In this document: piece by piece, positions 36,876-47,127 of the stretch | Position numbering within the stretch: position 1 is the first letter of the stretch | Layout of the letters: each line of letters starts with the position of its first letter | The notes under the pieces: generated by a model | Told to the model about the DNA's origin: nothing | The model's database searches: none | What the model saw: the letters and a program-made list of their open reading frames with translations, nothing else | Made by a program: the position numbers and the translations under genes | DNA from: Gentiana macrophylla | Taxonomy: Eukaryota; Streptophyta; Magnoliopsida; Gentianales; Gentianaceae | Assembly: GCA_026214975.1 (NCBI GenBank) | Contig: JAOBSW010001111.1 | Location: forward strand, 1 to 64,000 | Direction: 5' to 3' | DNA length: 64,000 nucleotides

Positions 36876-36880
36876 GTTCA
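36876..36880. repeat. right TSD of the Tekay element (GTTCA)
   Basis: Matches 25880-25884. Confidence 0.95.
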
Positions 36881-37326
36881 TGCTTTAGACAAGGTAAAAC
36901 CACAACTTGGTTAGAAAACGCAATATAATCGAGATAGGAATTGATACTTGTTAGGATACGTGGATCAATCGCTCGTTTGTTCGTTAAAATCTGAATTTAA
37001 TCCCGTGAAACTTGAATTGCCTAGTTTAGTTACTTTTATTTCATAATTAGTTTAAGTTTAATAGTTCGCAACCCGTATCTTTCCTGGCTTTAGATCATAT
37101 CTTCTGTCCAGTTTTACGTTTTAGTTAAGTTTGTTTTCAATTTCGTTTAGTTTTATCCGCTGTTTAGTTTAGTAATCGTGACATAGGTTAGTTAGTTAAA
37201 CAAAAACTAGGGTTATCAATCTCTAGTTCCCCGTAAGATCGACCCGGCATTAACCACTATTACTACGATCCTTATACTTGAGGTTAACCGGATTATAACT
37301 TGTTTGTTTTAATAAAATCCGTGACA
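36881..37326 (+). repeat. 5' LTR of Athila F, second part
   Basis: Continues the LTR after the Tekay element, from TGCTTTAGACAAGG to AAATCCGTGACA; matches 49713-50158. Confidence 0.9.
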
Positions 37327-37332
37327 AGTTTT

Positions 37333-37350
37333 TGGCGCCGTTGCCGGGGA
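37333..37350 (+). other. primer binding site of Athila F
   Basis: TGGCGCCGTTGCCGGGGA, complementary to the 3' end of a tRNA-Asp type, 6 bp after the LTR. A hallmark of Athila/Tat elements; the same 18 bases occur in G at 52539. Confidence 0.95.
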
Positions 37351-37580
37351 ACCGGACGGTTGTCTAGTTTTTGTTTTTCGTTTTTTTTTCCTGTTTTTAG
37401 TTGATAATTGTTTTAGGTAGTTGTTAAGTAGATAATTAGGGTTTAGTTAGGGTTTAAGACCTTCCCTTAGTTGTTTTCCTTTGAGATTAGATCGTCTTTC
37501 TTTCTGTTTTTCTGTCTTTCTGTCTTACCTCCTTTTCTTTTCTGCAAATTTATGCTTCTGTTCTAGTTTTCCCGCTACCA

Positions 37581-37763
37581 AACGGGCGTCTGGATATCTT
37601 GGACGCCCGTCCGCTGGAAAATCATCAATTCTGATCTGTTTTTATTCACTTAGACGAGCGTCCATAAGATTTGGACGCCCGTTCAAGTATTCTGCCTTTC
37701 AGACGAGCGTTTGGACCACTAAACGCCCGTCCAGTCCAAATTCCACCCGGACGTCCGTCTGGC
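37581..37763. repeat. seven GGACGNNCGTCC-type motifs in the F leader
   Basis: At 37581, 37599 (TTGGACGCCCGTCCG), 37651, 37671 (TTGGACGCCCGTTCAA), 37700, 37720 and 37749. The centre is GG, CC, AG or TC while the arms stay complementary or nearly so. Confidence 0.7.
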
Positions 37764-37890
37764 CCCTTTTTCTTCAATAATTTTGTTTCCTTCATTCTTT
37801 CTTTTTCTTTTCTTTAGGTTTTTAATTTTTAGTTTAGGCTTTTAATTTCTTAGTTTTTAGGCTTCGTTTCACCGGTTTTTGGTCCGGTTT

Positions 37891-39646
37891 ATGCAAACTC
37901 GGAGTAAAAAGGGACCATTATTATACACCCCTGACCCCGAGCGAACCGTAGTCCGGCCAAACAGGCAGATTTTCCGTTCTGCGATTTTGGCAGACAGAGC
38001 CGAGCAAGATATTGAAGATCAACTAGCAAAGGAAATCACAGATTTTGTGATAATGGCCGCTAATAATAGACGTACGTTGGCAGACTACGCCATGCCAGGC
38101 GAAGTCAAAGTTAACCCGGCTATTGTTATCCCAACCATTACCGCACAAACCTTTGAGCTAAAGCCAGGACTTATCCAGATGATGCAGCACGCATCAATTT
38201 TTCATGGCTATCAATCAGAGAATCCGCATACCCACTTACATATGTTCTTAGAGATATGCGGTACTACCCGCATCCAAGGAGTAAGTGAGGATGCTATCAA
38301 GCTAAAACTTTTTCCATTTTCTTTGAAAGGAGAGGCTAAAGAGTGGTACACCTCTCTCCCTCTCGAATCTATCACACACAGGCGAGAACTCAAAAGGAGT
38401 TCTTGAGTCAATATTTTCCACCTTCAAAGACAAACCCAGGTGTTTAAATGAAATATTTACTTTCTATCAGAAAGAGAATGAATCCTTCTTCGAATGTTGG
38501 AAGAGATTCAAGTCTCTTCTTAGAAAGTGTCCCCACCATGGCTTGCCACTGGAAAGGCAAGTCAACACCTTCTTTCGTGGATTGACCGAGCTTACCAAAG
38601 GCATGGTCAATAGTTCTTCTGGTGGGGCATTTCTGAAGAAAACACCTGAAGAGGGATGTGCATTGTTTGAGGACATTGCAAAGTATAACTATGCCCCCTC
38701 TTATCAAGCAATCCAAGCACCTCCTCCTCCCAAGGTTGAGGAAGTCAATTTGCAAAGTTTGATCGCCATGCTGCAGAATCAGATGGCAACACCTCAAGTT
38801 TCAAATCCGATAAATCAAACTTCTTCTTTTCCACAGAACCCTCAGGTTCTGTACTGTGAAAACTGCTGTCATACTGGCCATATGAATGGCCAGTGTCAAT
38901 TTAATCCCCCTGCACCTTATCAAGTGAATGCTGTTCATGATTATGGACAGTACAACCAAGTCACATGTCAGAATTGTGACGAGGTGGGGCACACCTCTAG
39001 ATTTTGTCCTATGAACGGACAGAATGCTGAAGTGAATGCGTTCTATGGCCAGAACAACCAAAGGTCTAATCAAGTTTCTGGCCAGCAAAATTTCCAAAAC
39101 CAAGGGTTTAATCCATCTTCAAGTTTTAATCCTAATTCGAATTTTAATTCGAATCAAAATTTCAATAGAAACCTTGGTTTTAATCAGAACCAGAACTCAA
39201 ATTTTTCCAATCCTACTCAAAGGTTTAATCAGAATTGGCCGTCTAGCTCCAATTCTAATTCTAATTTTCAAAGTCGGCCCAGCCAGCAATACTCTCAAAA
39301 TTTCCCAAACTCCTAAGGCCCTTCAAGCTCAGGAGACCTCAAGGCTGAATGTAACTCATTCAGAGAGGAGCAAAACAAAAATATTCAGCTCCTTATGAGT
39401 ACAAACAAGAACCTTGAGAGGCAAATAGGGCAGCTGGCAGAGCAGTTAGCTTCAAGACCCCCAGGGCATCTACCCAGTTTTACTGAAAAGAATCCAAAGG
39501 GCGGTCATGTTGCTCAGACTGATTTGAACAAAGGCCCTTGTACTGACCTCGTACCTTCAATTCCTTACGGTCGGGAGGAGGCTAGTGCAATGAACTTAAG
39601 AAGTGGTACTCAAGTTAGTGGTCCTTCCCATCAGGGAAACCACTAG
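37891..39646 (+). pseudogene. gag of Athila F
   Basis: Start ATG 37891 (MQTRSKKG). The N-terminal half reads to 38406 with the gag core (HASIFHGYQSENPHTHLHMF, KLKLFPFSLKGEAKEWY); a frameshift near 38380 leads to 38410-39316 (NEIFTFYQKENESFFECWKR). It contains two zinc knuckles, CENCCHTGHMNGQC and CQNCDEVGHTSRFC, and an N-, F- and S-rich low-complexity tail. A TAA at 39314 is followed by more of the same frame (NLERQIGQLAEQLASRP), typical of the gag-protease linker. Confidence 0.9.
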
Positions 39647-39720
39647 CCCCTCCTGCCATTGATAAGGCAGGAGGGGAAGCTGAGCACCTACACTCCCCTC
39701 AACTGCAAGAGAAAACTCAG

Positions 39721-40508
39721 GTGGCTGATCCCCTGAGAGGTGAAGAAGTTGGTGATCCTCAAGTGGCTGATCCCTTGAGGACTGAAAAAGCAAGCGAAAG
39801 TCAGGAGGCTGATCCCCTGACTACAAAAAAATCTGAAAAAGTTGTTCGATGGAAAGATCTGGAAGACAAAGCTGTAAGTGCATCCTCAAAGAAAGTCTTT
39901 TCTGAGAGTGACCTTAAGAAGCTTCCATTTCCACCGAGAAAGAGCAACATTCCCTTGAGTGAGGACAAAAAGTACGAAAAGGTGCTGAACCTTTTGAAAA
40001 ATACTCAGGTAAATCTTCCATTATCAGAAGTCTTGGTCGAGATGCCTAAGTATACAAAATTCATCAAGGATGTTGTGTCTTCGAAAAAGAAGTTAGCAGA
40101 CATGGAAAGGCAAATTGGTGAGGATTGCTCCATGATTAATTATGAAAACTTACCAATTAAAAGAGGTGACCCTGGCAAGTTCGTACTTACGGTGTTAATG
40201 GGAGGTCTAGTCTTCCCTAATTATTTGTGTGATCTAGGTGCCTCTATAAGTCTTATGCCAATGTCTGTATGCAAACAGCTAGGTTTACAAAGCCTTCTAG
40301 AACCCACTACTATGAGTTTGCAATTCATTTGATAGATCTTCTAAGAAAGCTTCAGGATCGAAAGGCGTTTTGTTTGATTGATAGATTTACCTTTCCGGTT
40401 GATTGGTATGTTTTAGATATGGAGAAAGATGAAAACGCCCCCCGATTCTTGAAAGACCTTTCTTATCTACGACTAGAGCCCTCATCGATTGCGATGGTGG
40501 GCAAATGA
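39721..40508 (+). pseudogene. protease region of Athila F
   Basis: An acidic linker with three ADPL repeats, then KLPFPPRKSN, and the aspartic protease motif CDLGASISLMP (catalytic Asp retained, DLGAS as usual in Athila) near 40230-40260. The frame breaks near 40332 and continues to 40508 with FTFPVDWYVLDME. Confidence 0.85.
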
Positions 40509-40607
40509 CTATCCGAGTTGGTGATCAAGAGGTGAGTTACAATGTCTTAAAGTCCATTCAAGTACCCTCTGGCCCTCCAACCGGCTTTTCCATTGATTAT
40601 ATGACGG

Positions 40608-42360
40608 ATGATTTCACCGATTATATGGATAAGCAAGTCATGGTGTAAGCGGAATACTGAGCGATTGGTTGACAACCTAAATACTCATGGTGTGGTTAAT
40701 CTAGATCAATTAGCACTGATTTCGAGGAAGAATTGTTGGAAGGAGAAGCTTTGGCGGTGGGACCCGAGTAAACTCGGTGATATTGAGTTGAAAAGCGGAG
40801 ATCTCAAGTCGAGTTTAGAAGACCCCCCTGCAGATTTGGTGTTGAAGCCGTTGCCTAAACATCTTAAGTATGTGTTTTTAAGAGAAGGTGACAAGCTTCC
40901 TTTGATCATATCCGCCAAGCTGTCTCGTTTAGAGGAGATGAAATTAATCAACGTCTTGAAACGTAACGAAAAAGCTTTTGGTTGGCAAGTAGGAGATATC
41001 CGAGGAATATCTCCTGACATCTGTATGCACAAGATCAAGACAAATGAGGGTGCGAAATGTGTTAGACAGCCCCAGAGGAGGCTCAACCCTCATATGCAAG
41101 AGGTGGTTAAGAAAGAAATCATTAAACTTCTGGACATGGGAATCATTTATGCCATCGCTGATAGTGAATGGGTTTCCCCAACTCAGGTAGTTCCCAAGAA
41201 AGGAGGAATTACGATTGAGAAGAATGAGAAGGGAGAGGAAATAGCATTGAGACTTGTCACTGGTTACAGAGTCTGCATCGATTATCGGAAGCTCAATGAG
41301 GTAACCATGAAAGATCACTTTCCCCTTCCATTCATTGATCAGATGCTTGAGCGTCTGGCGGGACACGCATTCTACTACTTCCTAGATGGCTATTCAGGAT
41401 ACTTCCAAATACCCATAGATCCAGCTGACCAAGAAAAGACCACTTTTACCTGCCCATATGGTACATTTGCTTACAGGTGAATGCCATTTGGTCTCTGCAA
41501 TGCCCCAGCTACATTTCAGAGATGTATGCTGGCTATCTTTGATGGGCTCGTAGAAAAATGTATGGAGATTTTTATGGACGATTTTTCGGTTTTTGGTCAG
41601 TCTTTTGATGATTGCCTTGACAATCTTGATCAAGTGTTATCCAGATGTGTGGAAAAGAACTTAGTGCTCAATTGGGAAAAATGCCATTTCATGGTAGATG
41701 AAGGAATAGTTCTTGGCCACAAAATCTCCGCCAAGGGTATAGAAGTTGATGATGTAAAGTAGAAGCTATCGAGAAGATGAGCTATCCCAAGAATGTGCGT
41801 GAAGTTAGAAGCTTTCTTGGACATGTCGGTTTTTACAGAAGATTCATTCAAGACTTCTCCAAGATAGCCAAGCCCCTGTCTACACTACTAAAGGAAGACG
41901 TTGAGTTCAATTTTGATGAGAGCTGCAAGCAAGCGTTTGAGGAGCTTAAGGATCGTTTAATATCTCGCTCCAATTCTTATATCGCTTTGATTGGAATCTA
42001 CCTTTTGAGCTTATGTGCGCGCGATCGAACTATGCGGTTGGTGCCGTTTCTAGGACAAAAGATCAAAGGGAAATTCCAGCCTATCTATTACGCCAGTCAC
42101 ACATTGAACCCCTCTCAAGTTAACTATACTACTATTGAAAAGGAACTACTGGCCGTAGTCTTTGCTATGGAAAAGTTTCGTAGTTACTTGTTAGGAGCTC
42201 AAGTGATCGTGTGGACTGATCACGCTGTTTTTTATGTATATCGATGACTAAGAAAGAGGCTAAACCGCGCCCTCTGCGTTGGATCGACCTACAAGAGTTT
42301 GACGTTCAAATTAAGGACAAATAGGGCAGTGAAAACGTAGTAGCTGATCACGTTTCTAGA
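40608..42360 (+). pseudogene. reverse transcriptase and RNase H of Athila F
   Basis: RT: MGIIYAIADSEWVSPTQVVP, VCIDYRKLNEVT, then a TGA at 41478 just before MPFGLCNAPATFQRCM, and the catalytic FMDDFSVFG. A 1-nt loss near 41760 separates it from the next part (VREVRSFLGHVGFYRRFIQDF). RNase H: the first catalytic segment near 42010 is scrambled (CARDRT where a CDAS-type motif is expected), followed by YTTIEKELLAVVFAMEKFRSYL and WTDHA. It could not function. Confidence 0.9.
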
Positions 42361-42399
42361 ATGTTAAGTGAGGAAAAGGATGATCCAGATGATATAGAT

Positions 42400-43830
42400 C
42401 TTTACTTTCCTCTAGAGAACATTATGCTAATAGACGGTTGTCCTCCTGATGTTCCATGGTATTCTTCCATTGTAAATTACCTTCATGCCCGTTATCTCGA
42501 TCCGAAATGTCTTATCGGGAGAAGAAAAGTTCTTCTCTCGATTTAAAATCTTCGTTTGGGATGAACCTTATCTTTTAAGATCTGTAAAGATGGTGCGCTT
42601 AGAAGATGTGTTCTTGAGTCTGAGCAACGGGATATTATTGAGCAATGCCACAGTGGACCCACTGGAGGTCACTTTGGTCCGTGGAAAACCGTTGCTAAGA
42701 TCTTCCAATCCGGTTTCTATTGGCCTACGATCTTAAAAGATACAGAAGCTTTCTGTAAAGCTTGTGATAGATGCCAACGAACCGGTACTCTGACGAGGAG
42801 TTTTGACATGCCTTTGAAACCCATCCTAGAATGCGAGGTCTTTGATGTATGGGGTATCGATTTTATGGGACCATTCCCATCATCTTGCGGTAATAAATAC
42901 ATCTTAGTCTGCGTAGACTACGTGTCTAAATGGGTGGAGGCTCAAGCCATTCATCACAATGATCATAAGACGGTCATGAAATTCTTAAAGAAGAACATCT
43001 TTGTGAGGTTTGGATGTCCACGTGCCTTGATCAGTGATGAAGGGACGCATTTCTGCAACCGACCTCTAGAGAAAGTGCTTGAAAAGTATGGTGTTCTTCA
43101 CAAAACTGGCACACCATATCATCCGATGACTAGTGGTTAGGTTGAAAGGAGCAACCAAAGCATTAAGAAAATTCTGGAGAAAACAGTTAACAGTCATAGA
43201 AAAGACTGGAGTTTGAAATTGGATGATGTACTATGGGCATATAGAACCGCCTATAAGACCCCTATGGGTACATCTCCATATCAAATGGTCTATGGAAAGC
43301 CATGTCATCTGCCTGTCGAGTTAGAGCATAGAGCTTATTGGGCTACAAAGTTTCTGAACTTTGATTCTCAATCTTGTGGGAAACATCGACTGCAACAGTT
43401 GCATGAGTCGGACGAATTCATACTCCAGGCCTATGAAAGTGCCAGGATTAGTAAAGATAAGATGAAGCTACTCCACGACGCTAAGATTAAGAAGAGAGAA
43501 TTCCAAGTCGGAGAACAAGTTCTTCTATACAATTCTAGGTTACATCTGTTTCCTGGAAAGTTGAGGACACGTTGGTCCGGTCCCTTCGAAATTCTTCAAA
43601 TTATTCCTGGAGGCGTTCTAGAACTACGAGGTTATGGTGACCAACCGTTTCGAGTGAATGGTCAAAGGTGCAAGCACTATATTGGTGAGCCTAAAGAGAA
43701 ACCTTTGAGTGTCCGTTTCCTCGATATCCTCGGGTGTGGTGTTACGAAGTCGAAGAATTTGATGAGTTTTCACCCGACCTATTTTCAGAGGATGACGGTA
43801 GTGGTCGATCTGAAGAAGTTCTAGCAGGTA
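42400..43830 (+). pseudogene. integrase of Athila F
   Basis: Zinc-binding H-H-C-C region at about 42640-42790 (CHSGPTGGHFGP; CKACDRCQRTG). Catalytic core: D in VWGIDFMGPFP, D in LISDEGTHFCN, then a TAG at 43138 followed by [12 protein letters not shown] with the catalytic E. C-terminal part 43213-43824 with [20 protein letters not shown] and the SGPFEILQI module. The D, D and E residues are all present; breaks are at about 42550-42720 and 43138. Confidence 0.9.
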
Positions 43831-44048
43831 GTTGGGATATGGAAGAGTATTGGAGGGAGCGTCAACTGAAACGTCATCAGGAGAATCAGAAGAAGAAGAG
43901 GTCAGTCATGGGGAAGTTTAAGCGTATTTGGAAAGCTGTTAAGGATTTCACCCCATGTGTGAGGTGCTGTTTCTGCAGCCACACTACTAATCAGAGCTTA
44001 CATGAGGTAGTGGCTGGCAGAAAAGTCAAATGGCCTGATCCAGGCTGA
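43734..44048 (+). pseudogene. pol C-terminal tail of Athila F
   Basis: A frame overlapping the end of the integrase by about 90 bp and ending TGA at 44046. Basic and cysteine-containing (GKFKRIWKAVKDFTPCVRCC). Probably the true pol C-terminus reached by a frameshift; not recognised as a domain. A two-hairpin module follows 3 nt after its stop. Confidence 0.5.
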
Positions 44049-44050
44049 GC

Positions 44051-44107
44051 TTTAAACGGTGTCGAGCTAACGACATTAAACAAAAGCGCCACTAGGGGGC
44101 AACCTAG
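44051..44107 (+). ncRNA. two-hairpin RNA-like module, copy 1
   Basis: First hairpin: GTCG-AGCTAA-CGAC with outer arms TTTAA/TTAAA. Linker CAAAAGCGC. Second hairpin: CTAGG-GGGCAA-CCTAG. Copy 2 at 44621-44674 has the same layout with changed stems that still pair. The RNA role is inferred from this covariation. Confidence 0.6.
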
Positions 44108-44209
44108 ATATCGTTCTTTTAGTTGTTTTTGTTTTTATGCTTTGGTAGTGTTAGTATTTAAGTTTAGTTTATTCAGTTTTAGCCTTATTAAGTTTTGTGC
44201 TTTCTAGAT

Positions 44210-44608
44210 ATGGATTTCGGTGTTCAGCCAGAGGAGTTACCTTTCCTTAGGAAGATCCCACTAATCACTGTAGATGACGGACCGGGAGGAACCATTGTTT
44301 TGCACGTAGACTTCGACATTAGTACCCACGTCAAGACGGTCACCTTTGTTCTCATTGTTCCCCGCTGTTCGGGAGGTGGAGACTTCACTACTGAGGAGTT
44401 ACAGGCAGCTCTAGGACGTCCATACACAATCCTGAATGATCCGATGCTGACAGATTTAGCGCTAGTGCTGCAAGCTGAGCATTTTCGAGGTGTTGATGTA
44501 GCTGGTGAGGATTGGGGTTTGCAAGATGAGTATGACTTCCCTCCGGCGATTGACATGCTCCGCCGTCTCATTCGAGTGATAGATTGGTCGGCCATTTATG
44601 ATGACTAG
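44210..44608 (+). CDS. 132-codon ORF of unknown function between pol and env-like ORF
   Basis: ATG 44210 (MDFGVQPEELPFL) to TAG 44606, uninterrupted in an element whose other genes are broken. The predicted protein is acidic, with a PRCSGGGDFTTEELQAALGRP centre and a LQDEYDFPPAIDMLRRLIRV end. No signal peptide or membrane helix is seen. I do not recognise it. Copies of a two-hairpin module lie 3 nt after the preceding stop and 12 nt after its own stop. The opposite-strand ORF is a shadow. Confidence 0.5.
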   Translation: MDFGVQPEELPFLRKIPLITVDDGPGGTIVLHVDFDISTHVKTVTFVLIVPRCSGGGDFTTEELQAALGRPYTILNDPMLTDLALVLQAEHFRGVDVAGEDWGLQDEYDFPPAIDMLRRLIRVIDWSAIYDD

Positions 44609-44620
44609 CGTTCTTAGGAT

Positions 44621-44674
44621 GTTTCGTCGAGCAAACGACGTGAAACAAAAGCGCTGAGTGGGAGGTAACCCACT
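44621..44674 (+). ncRNA. two-hairpin RNA-like module, copy 2
   Basis: First hairpin: GTTTC/GAAAC and GTCG/CGAC around AGCAAA. Linker AAAAGCGC. Second hairpin: AGTGGG-AGGTAA-CCCACT. Loops resemble copy 1 while the stems differ. Confidence 0.6.
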
Positions 44675-44835
44675 ATTTTCTGTCTGTTTCTATTTTGTTT
44701 TTATTTGTTTTCTGGTAATTTTATGTACTTCGTCGATTTAAAGTTGTATTTTTTAAGTTTTGATTGCGATTCGTAAGAAAGTGCAAATTTGAATTCAAAT
44801 TGTATGAATTTTTATGATTTTTGCATTCTTCTACC

Positions 44836-45028
44836 TTGGACGCCCGTCCGATGTTGACCCCGTTTTTTTTGACGGCGGCCCACTAAGCCTCAGGCGCCCG
44901 TCCGCTTTATTCCCTCCAATCCTGTATGTGATTTGAATGTTTGCACGAGCGTCTGGTAATCAGGACGCCCGTCCAGTTCATCTAGTTTCCCAGTGGACGC
45001 CCGTCCACTGAGTTGGACGAGCGTCCAA
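44836..45028. repeat. GGACGNNCGTCC array upstream of the env-like ORF
   Basis: Six copies: 44836, 44891, 44941, 44961, 44991 and 45013. The best have CAGTGGACG-CC-CGTCCACTG (44991-45010, 9-bp arms) and TTGGACG-AG-CGTCCAA (45013-45028, 7-bp arms). Confidence 0.75.
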
Positions 45029-45036
45029 CATCTGTC

Positions 45037-45044
45037 TATATATA
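45037..45044 (+). promoter_or_regulatory. TATA box ahead of the env-like ORF of Athila F
   Basis: TATATATA 8 bp after the last palindrome of the array, followed by CCCCCTCC and a leader of about 575 bp to the ATG at 45621. A consensus-like donor GTAAGT at 45343 and TTTAG at 45603-45607 would allow a 5'-UTR intron. Confidence 0.5.
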
Positions 45045-45620
45045 CCCCCTCCTTCGTTGAACATTCATTTTTCAGATTTTCAAACGCGATAAACCGACTT
45101 TTCCCCTCCTTTTGCCCTAAAATCTTCAATTCTAAACCATTTTGGGCGATTCCAGGTGCTATAGACCGATCTTGACACCCTCTCTTCGATTTTCATAACC
45201 AAATTCCCCAACACGCCATATTTTATGAGAATCAAGCTCCATTGCAGTCAGACTTTTTGGAGAAAAAAATTCAATTTTGGAGGCCATATTTGTGTTGTTT
45301 GGACTCCCTTTCATCTCGATCAAAATCTACTCACCCTACTTGGTAAGTTAGTAACAGCTTTTCTAGTTTTTATTCACGTTTTTGCAAGTTCGATCTTTGG
45401 GTCGGCTCGTTCACTTGAATATTACCTTAATTCGTTTTTTTTTTTTTTTCTGGTTTTGTGTTTCTTTTTGCTCTGTTTTGGTGATACGGTGTTGTGATGG
45501 GTGATGAATGGGGTTGTTTGGTGATGATTATGGTTGTGGTTGTTTTGAAATCCCGCTTTGGATGATAAACGGGTATCTTTTGTGCGAATTGGGATTGTTT
45601 GGTTTAGTCTAAGCTGAATA

Positions 45621-47127
45621 ATGGTTCATAAGAAGGCAGTGGTGAAGAGGCATGGTAAGGAAGTGGCCTGGGAGGCCGGGAAGAAGCGTAAAGAGATTGA
45701 TCCTACCTTAGTTGATCCTAACCGGGGTGTTAGTATTCGGGAGCAACCCCCTAGAGCCACCCAAACTAGGGCAACCTTAAGAGATGACCCAATCTCGGAC
45801 TCGGAGACGGATGATGATATTCCCTTGGTGCGGATGCCTAGAGCTCAGAAAGGTGGGGTGTCATCTAGGGTTGAGGAGGTTGTCGATGTTCCTCGGGAAG
45901 GGGAACCGGTTGAAACTAGGGCTGCCCAACCTAGAAAGAAAGCCAAGACCGTACCTCCTATGCCTATGCCTCGTAGATTCATTAATCCTAGGGCCCACGA
46001 CGCGTATACTAAGCACTATTTCTCGAGAACGATGTTGATAGAAAGGGCTATGTTGGAAGCTAAGGTAGATCCAGGGTTTGTCAAGTTACTAAAGGACCGG
46101 AAATGGGACGCTCTAATGACGATCCCGACTACCCCGGTCAATGGCTTCTTAGTTCGGGAGTTCTATGCTAACTGCTCGGAAACCGACTTGGAGACGAAGG
46201 TAGTCGTGGTTCGAGGGGTAGAAGTTCCGTTTACACCGGAGGTGATCAATGCGAAGTATGGGTTGGTAGCTTTTGAGGGTCGAGATTATAAGGAGGAGAT
46301 TGTACATAGATAGAGTTTGGGGCAGGATCCTTTGGAGGAGTTGAGATTGAGAGTTTGCCCGGATGTGGCTTGGACGTTGAGACCGGGAGGTGACCGGAAG
46401 GAGTTGGTTACCACGACCTGGACGGAGGATTGGAAAGTCCAGGGTCGATTTATTCAGAGTCGGTTGTTGCCTAAGAACAACCTGACATACTTTCATATTG
46501 GTGACCTAGGCATGCTGTATGCGTTGACGTTTGGCCTGAACGTGGATGTGGGTCAGGCATTATATGATGAGGTGGCTATTAATCAGAAGATCTATACTCG
46601 TTGCTTGATTATCCCTCACCTGATCCACAGTCTCTGTATTGATGCCGGTGTGCCTGAGTATGGAGCCGATCACAAACCGAAGAACCCGGGCCTATACAGA
46701 GAGAGAGGGGTAAGCCTTCGGGTCAGTCAGAGTCAGGGGCACCGCATGAGCCTGGTACGTCATCAGCACCGCCTCGAGCATCCTCATTTCCTACTTCATC
46801 TCCTTCGGTTCAGATGAGGCTCAGTATGGGCAGCGATTGTGCGAGGATCGGGTGGAGGACATCAGACGCGTCTCGAACAACATTTTGACGATTCTGCAGT
46901 GTATCAGTGAAGGCCGGCGGCCAAGGGACGTCAGAGTCTTCGATCCGAGCGTTATTGATTACCATTATTCTGACGAGATCGAGCAGGCCATCACGGATGT
47001 TTTGGAGAAATCTGAGTCTTCTCCCGATGAAGAGGAGCCTGACTCCGTAGCTAGGATTGCGGCACCACCATCTGGACCCTCTTCCGATCCTCCAGCTGAC
47101 GATTCTCCGGCTCCGGGGCAGTCATGA
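45621..47127 (+). pseudogene. envelope-like ORF of Athila F
   Basis: ATG 45621 to TGA 47125. The N-terminal region is basic and acidic in turn (nuclear-signal-like PRKKAKT). Then comes the conserved core of plant Athila third ORFs: FINPRAHDAYTKHY, RKWDALMTIPTT, LVREFYANCSETD and VVVRGVEVPFTPEVINAKYG. An in-frame TAG at 46311 is followed by WTEDWKVQGRFIQ and LLPKNNLTYFHIGDLGMLYAL; a frameshift near 46700-46800 leads to an acidic S- and P-rich tail. No clear transmembrane segment. Its true role in plants is unknown. Confidence 0.85.

Noticed and set aside
37333..37350. Possible tRNA gene remnant (tRNA-Asp-like 18-mer)
   Set aside because: It is complementary to the tRNA end and placed right after an LTR, so it is a primer binding site, not a tRNA gene.
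40706..41366. 126- and 140-codon minus-strand ORFs
   Set aside because: Shadows of the Athila reverse transcriptase.
44836..45028. Terminal inverted repeats of a MITE
   Set aside because: Many similar short palindromes rather than one pair of ends; no TSD around the array.
45621..47127. Host gene candidate with TATA box and leader intron
   Set aside because: The protein core matches Athila third ORFs and it lies between pol and the 3' LTR of F, inside the TSD-bounded element.
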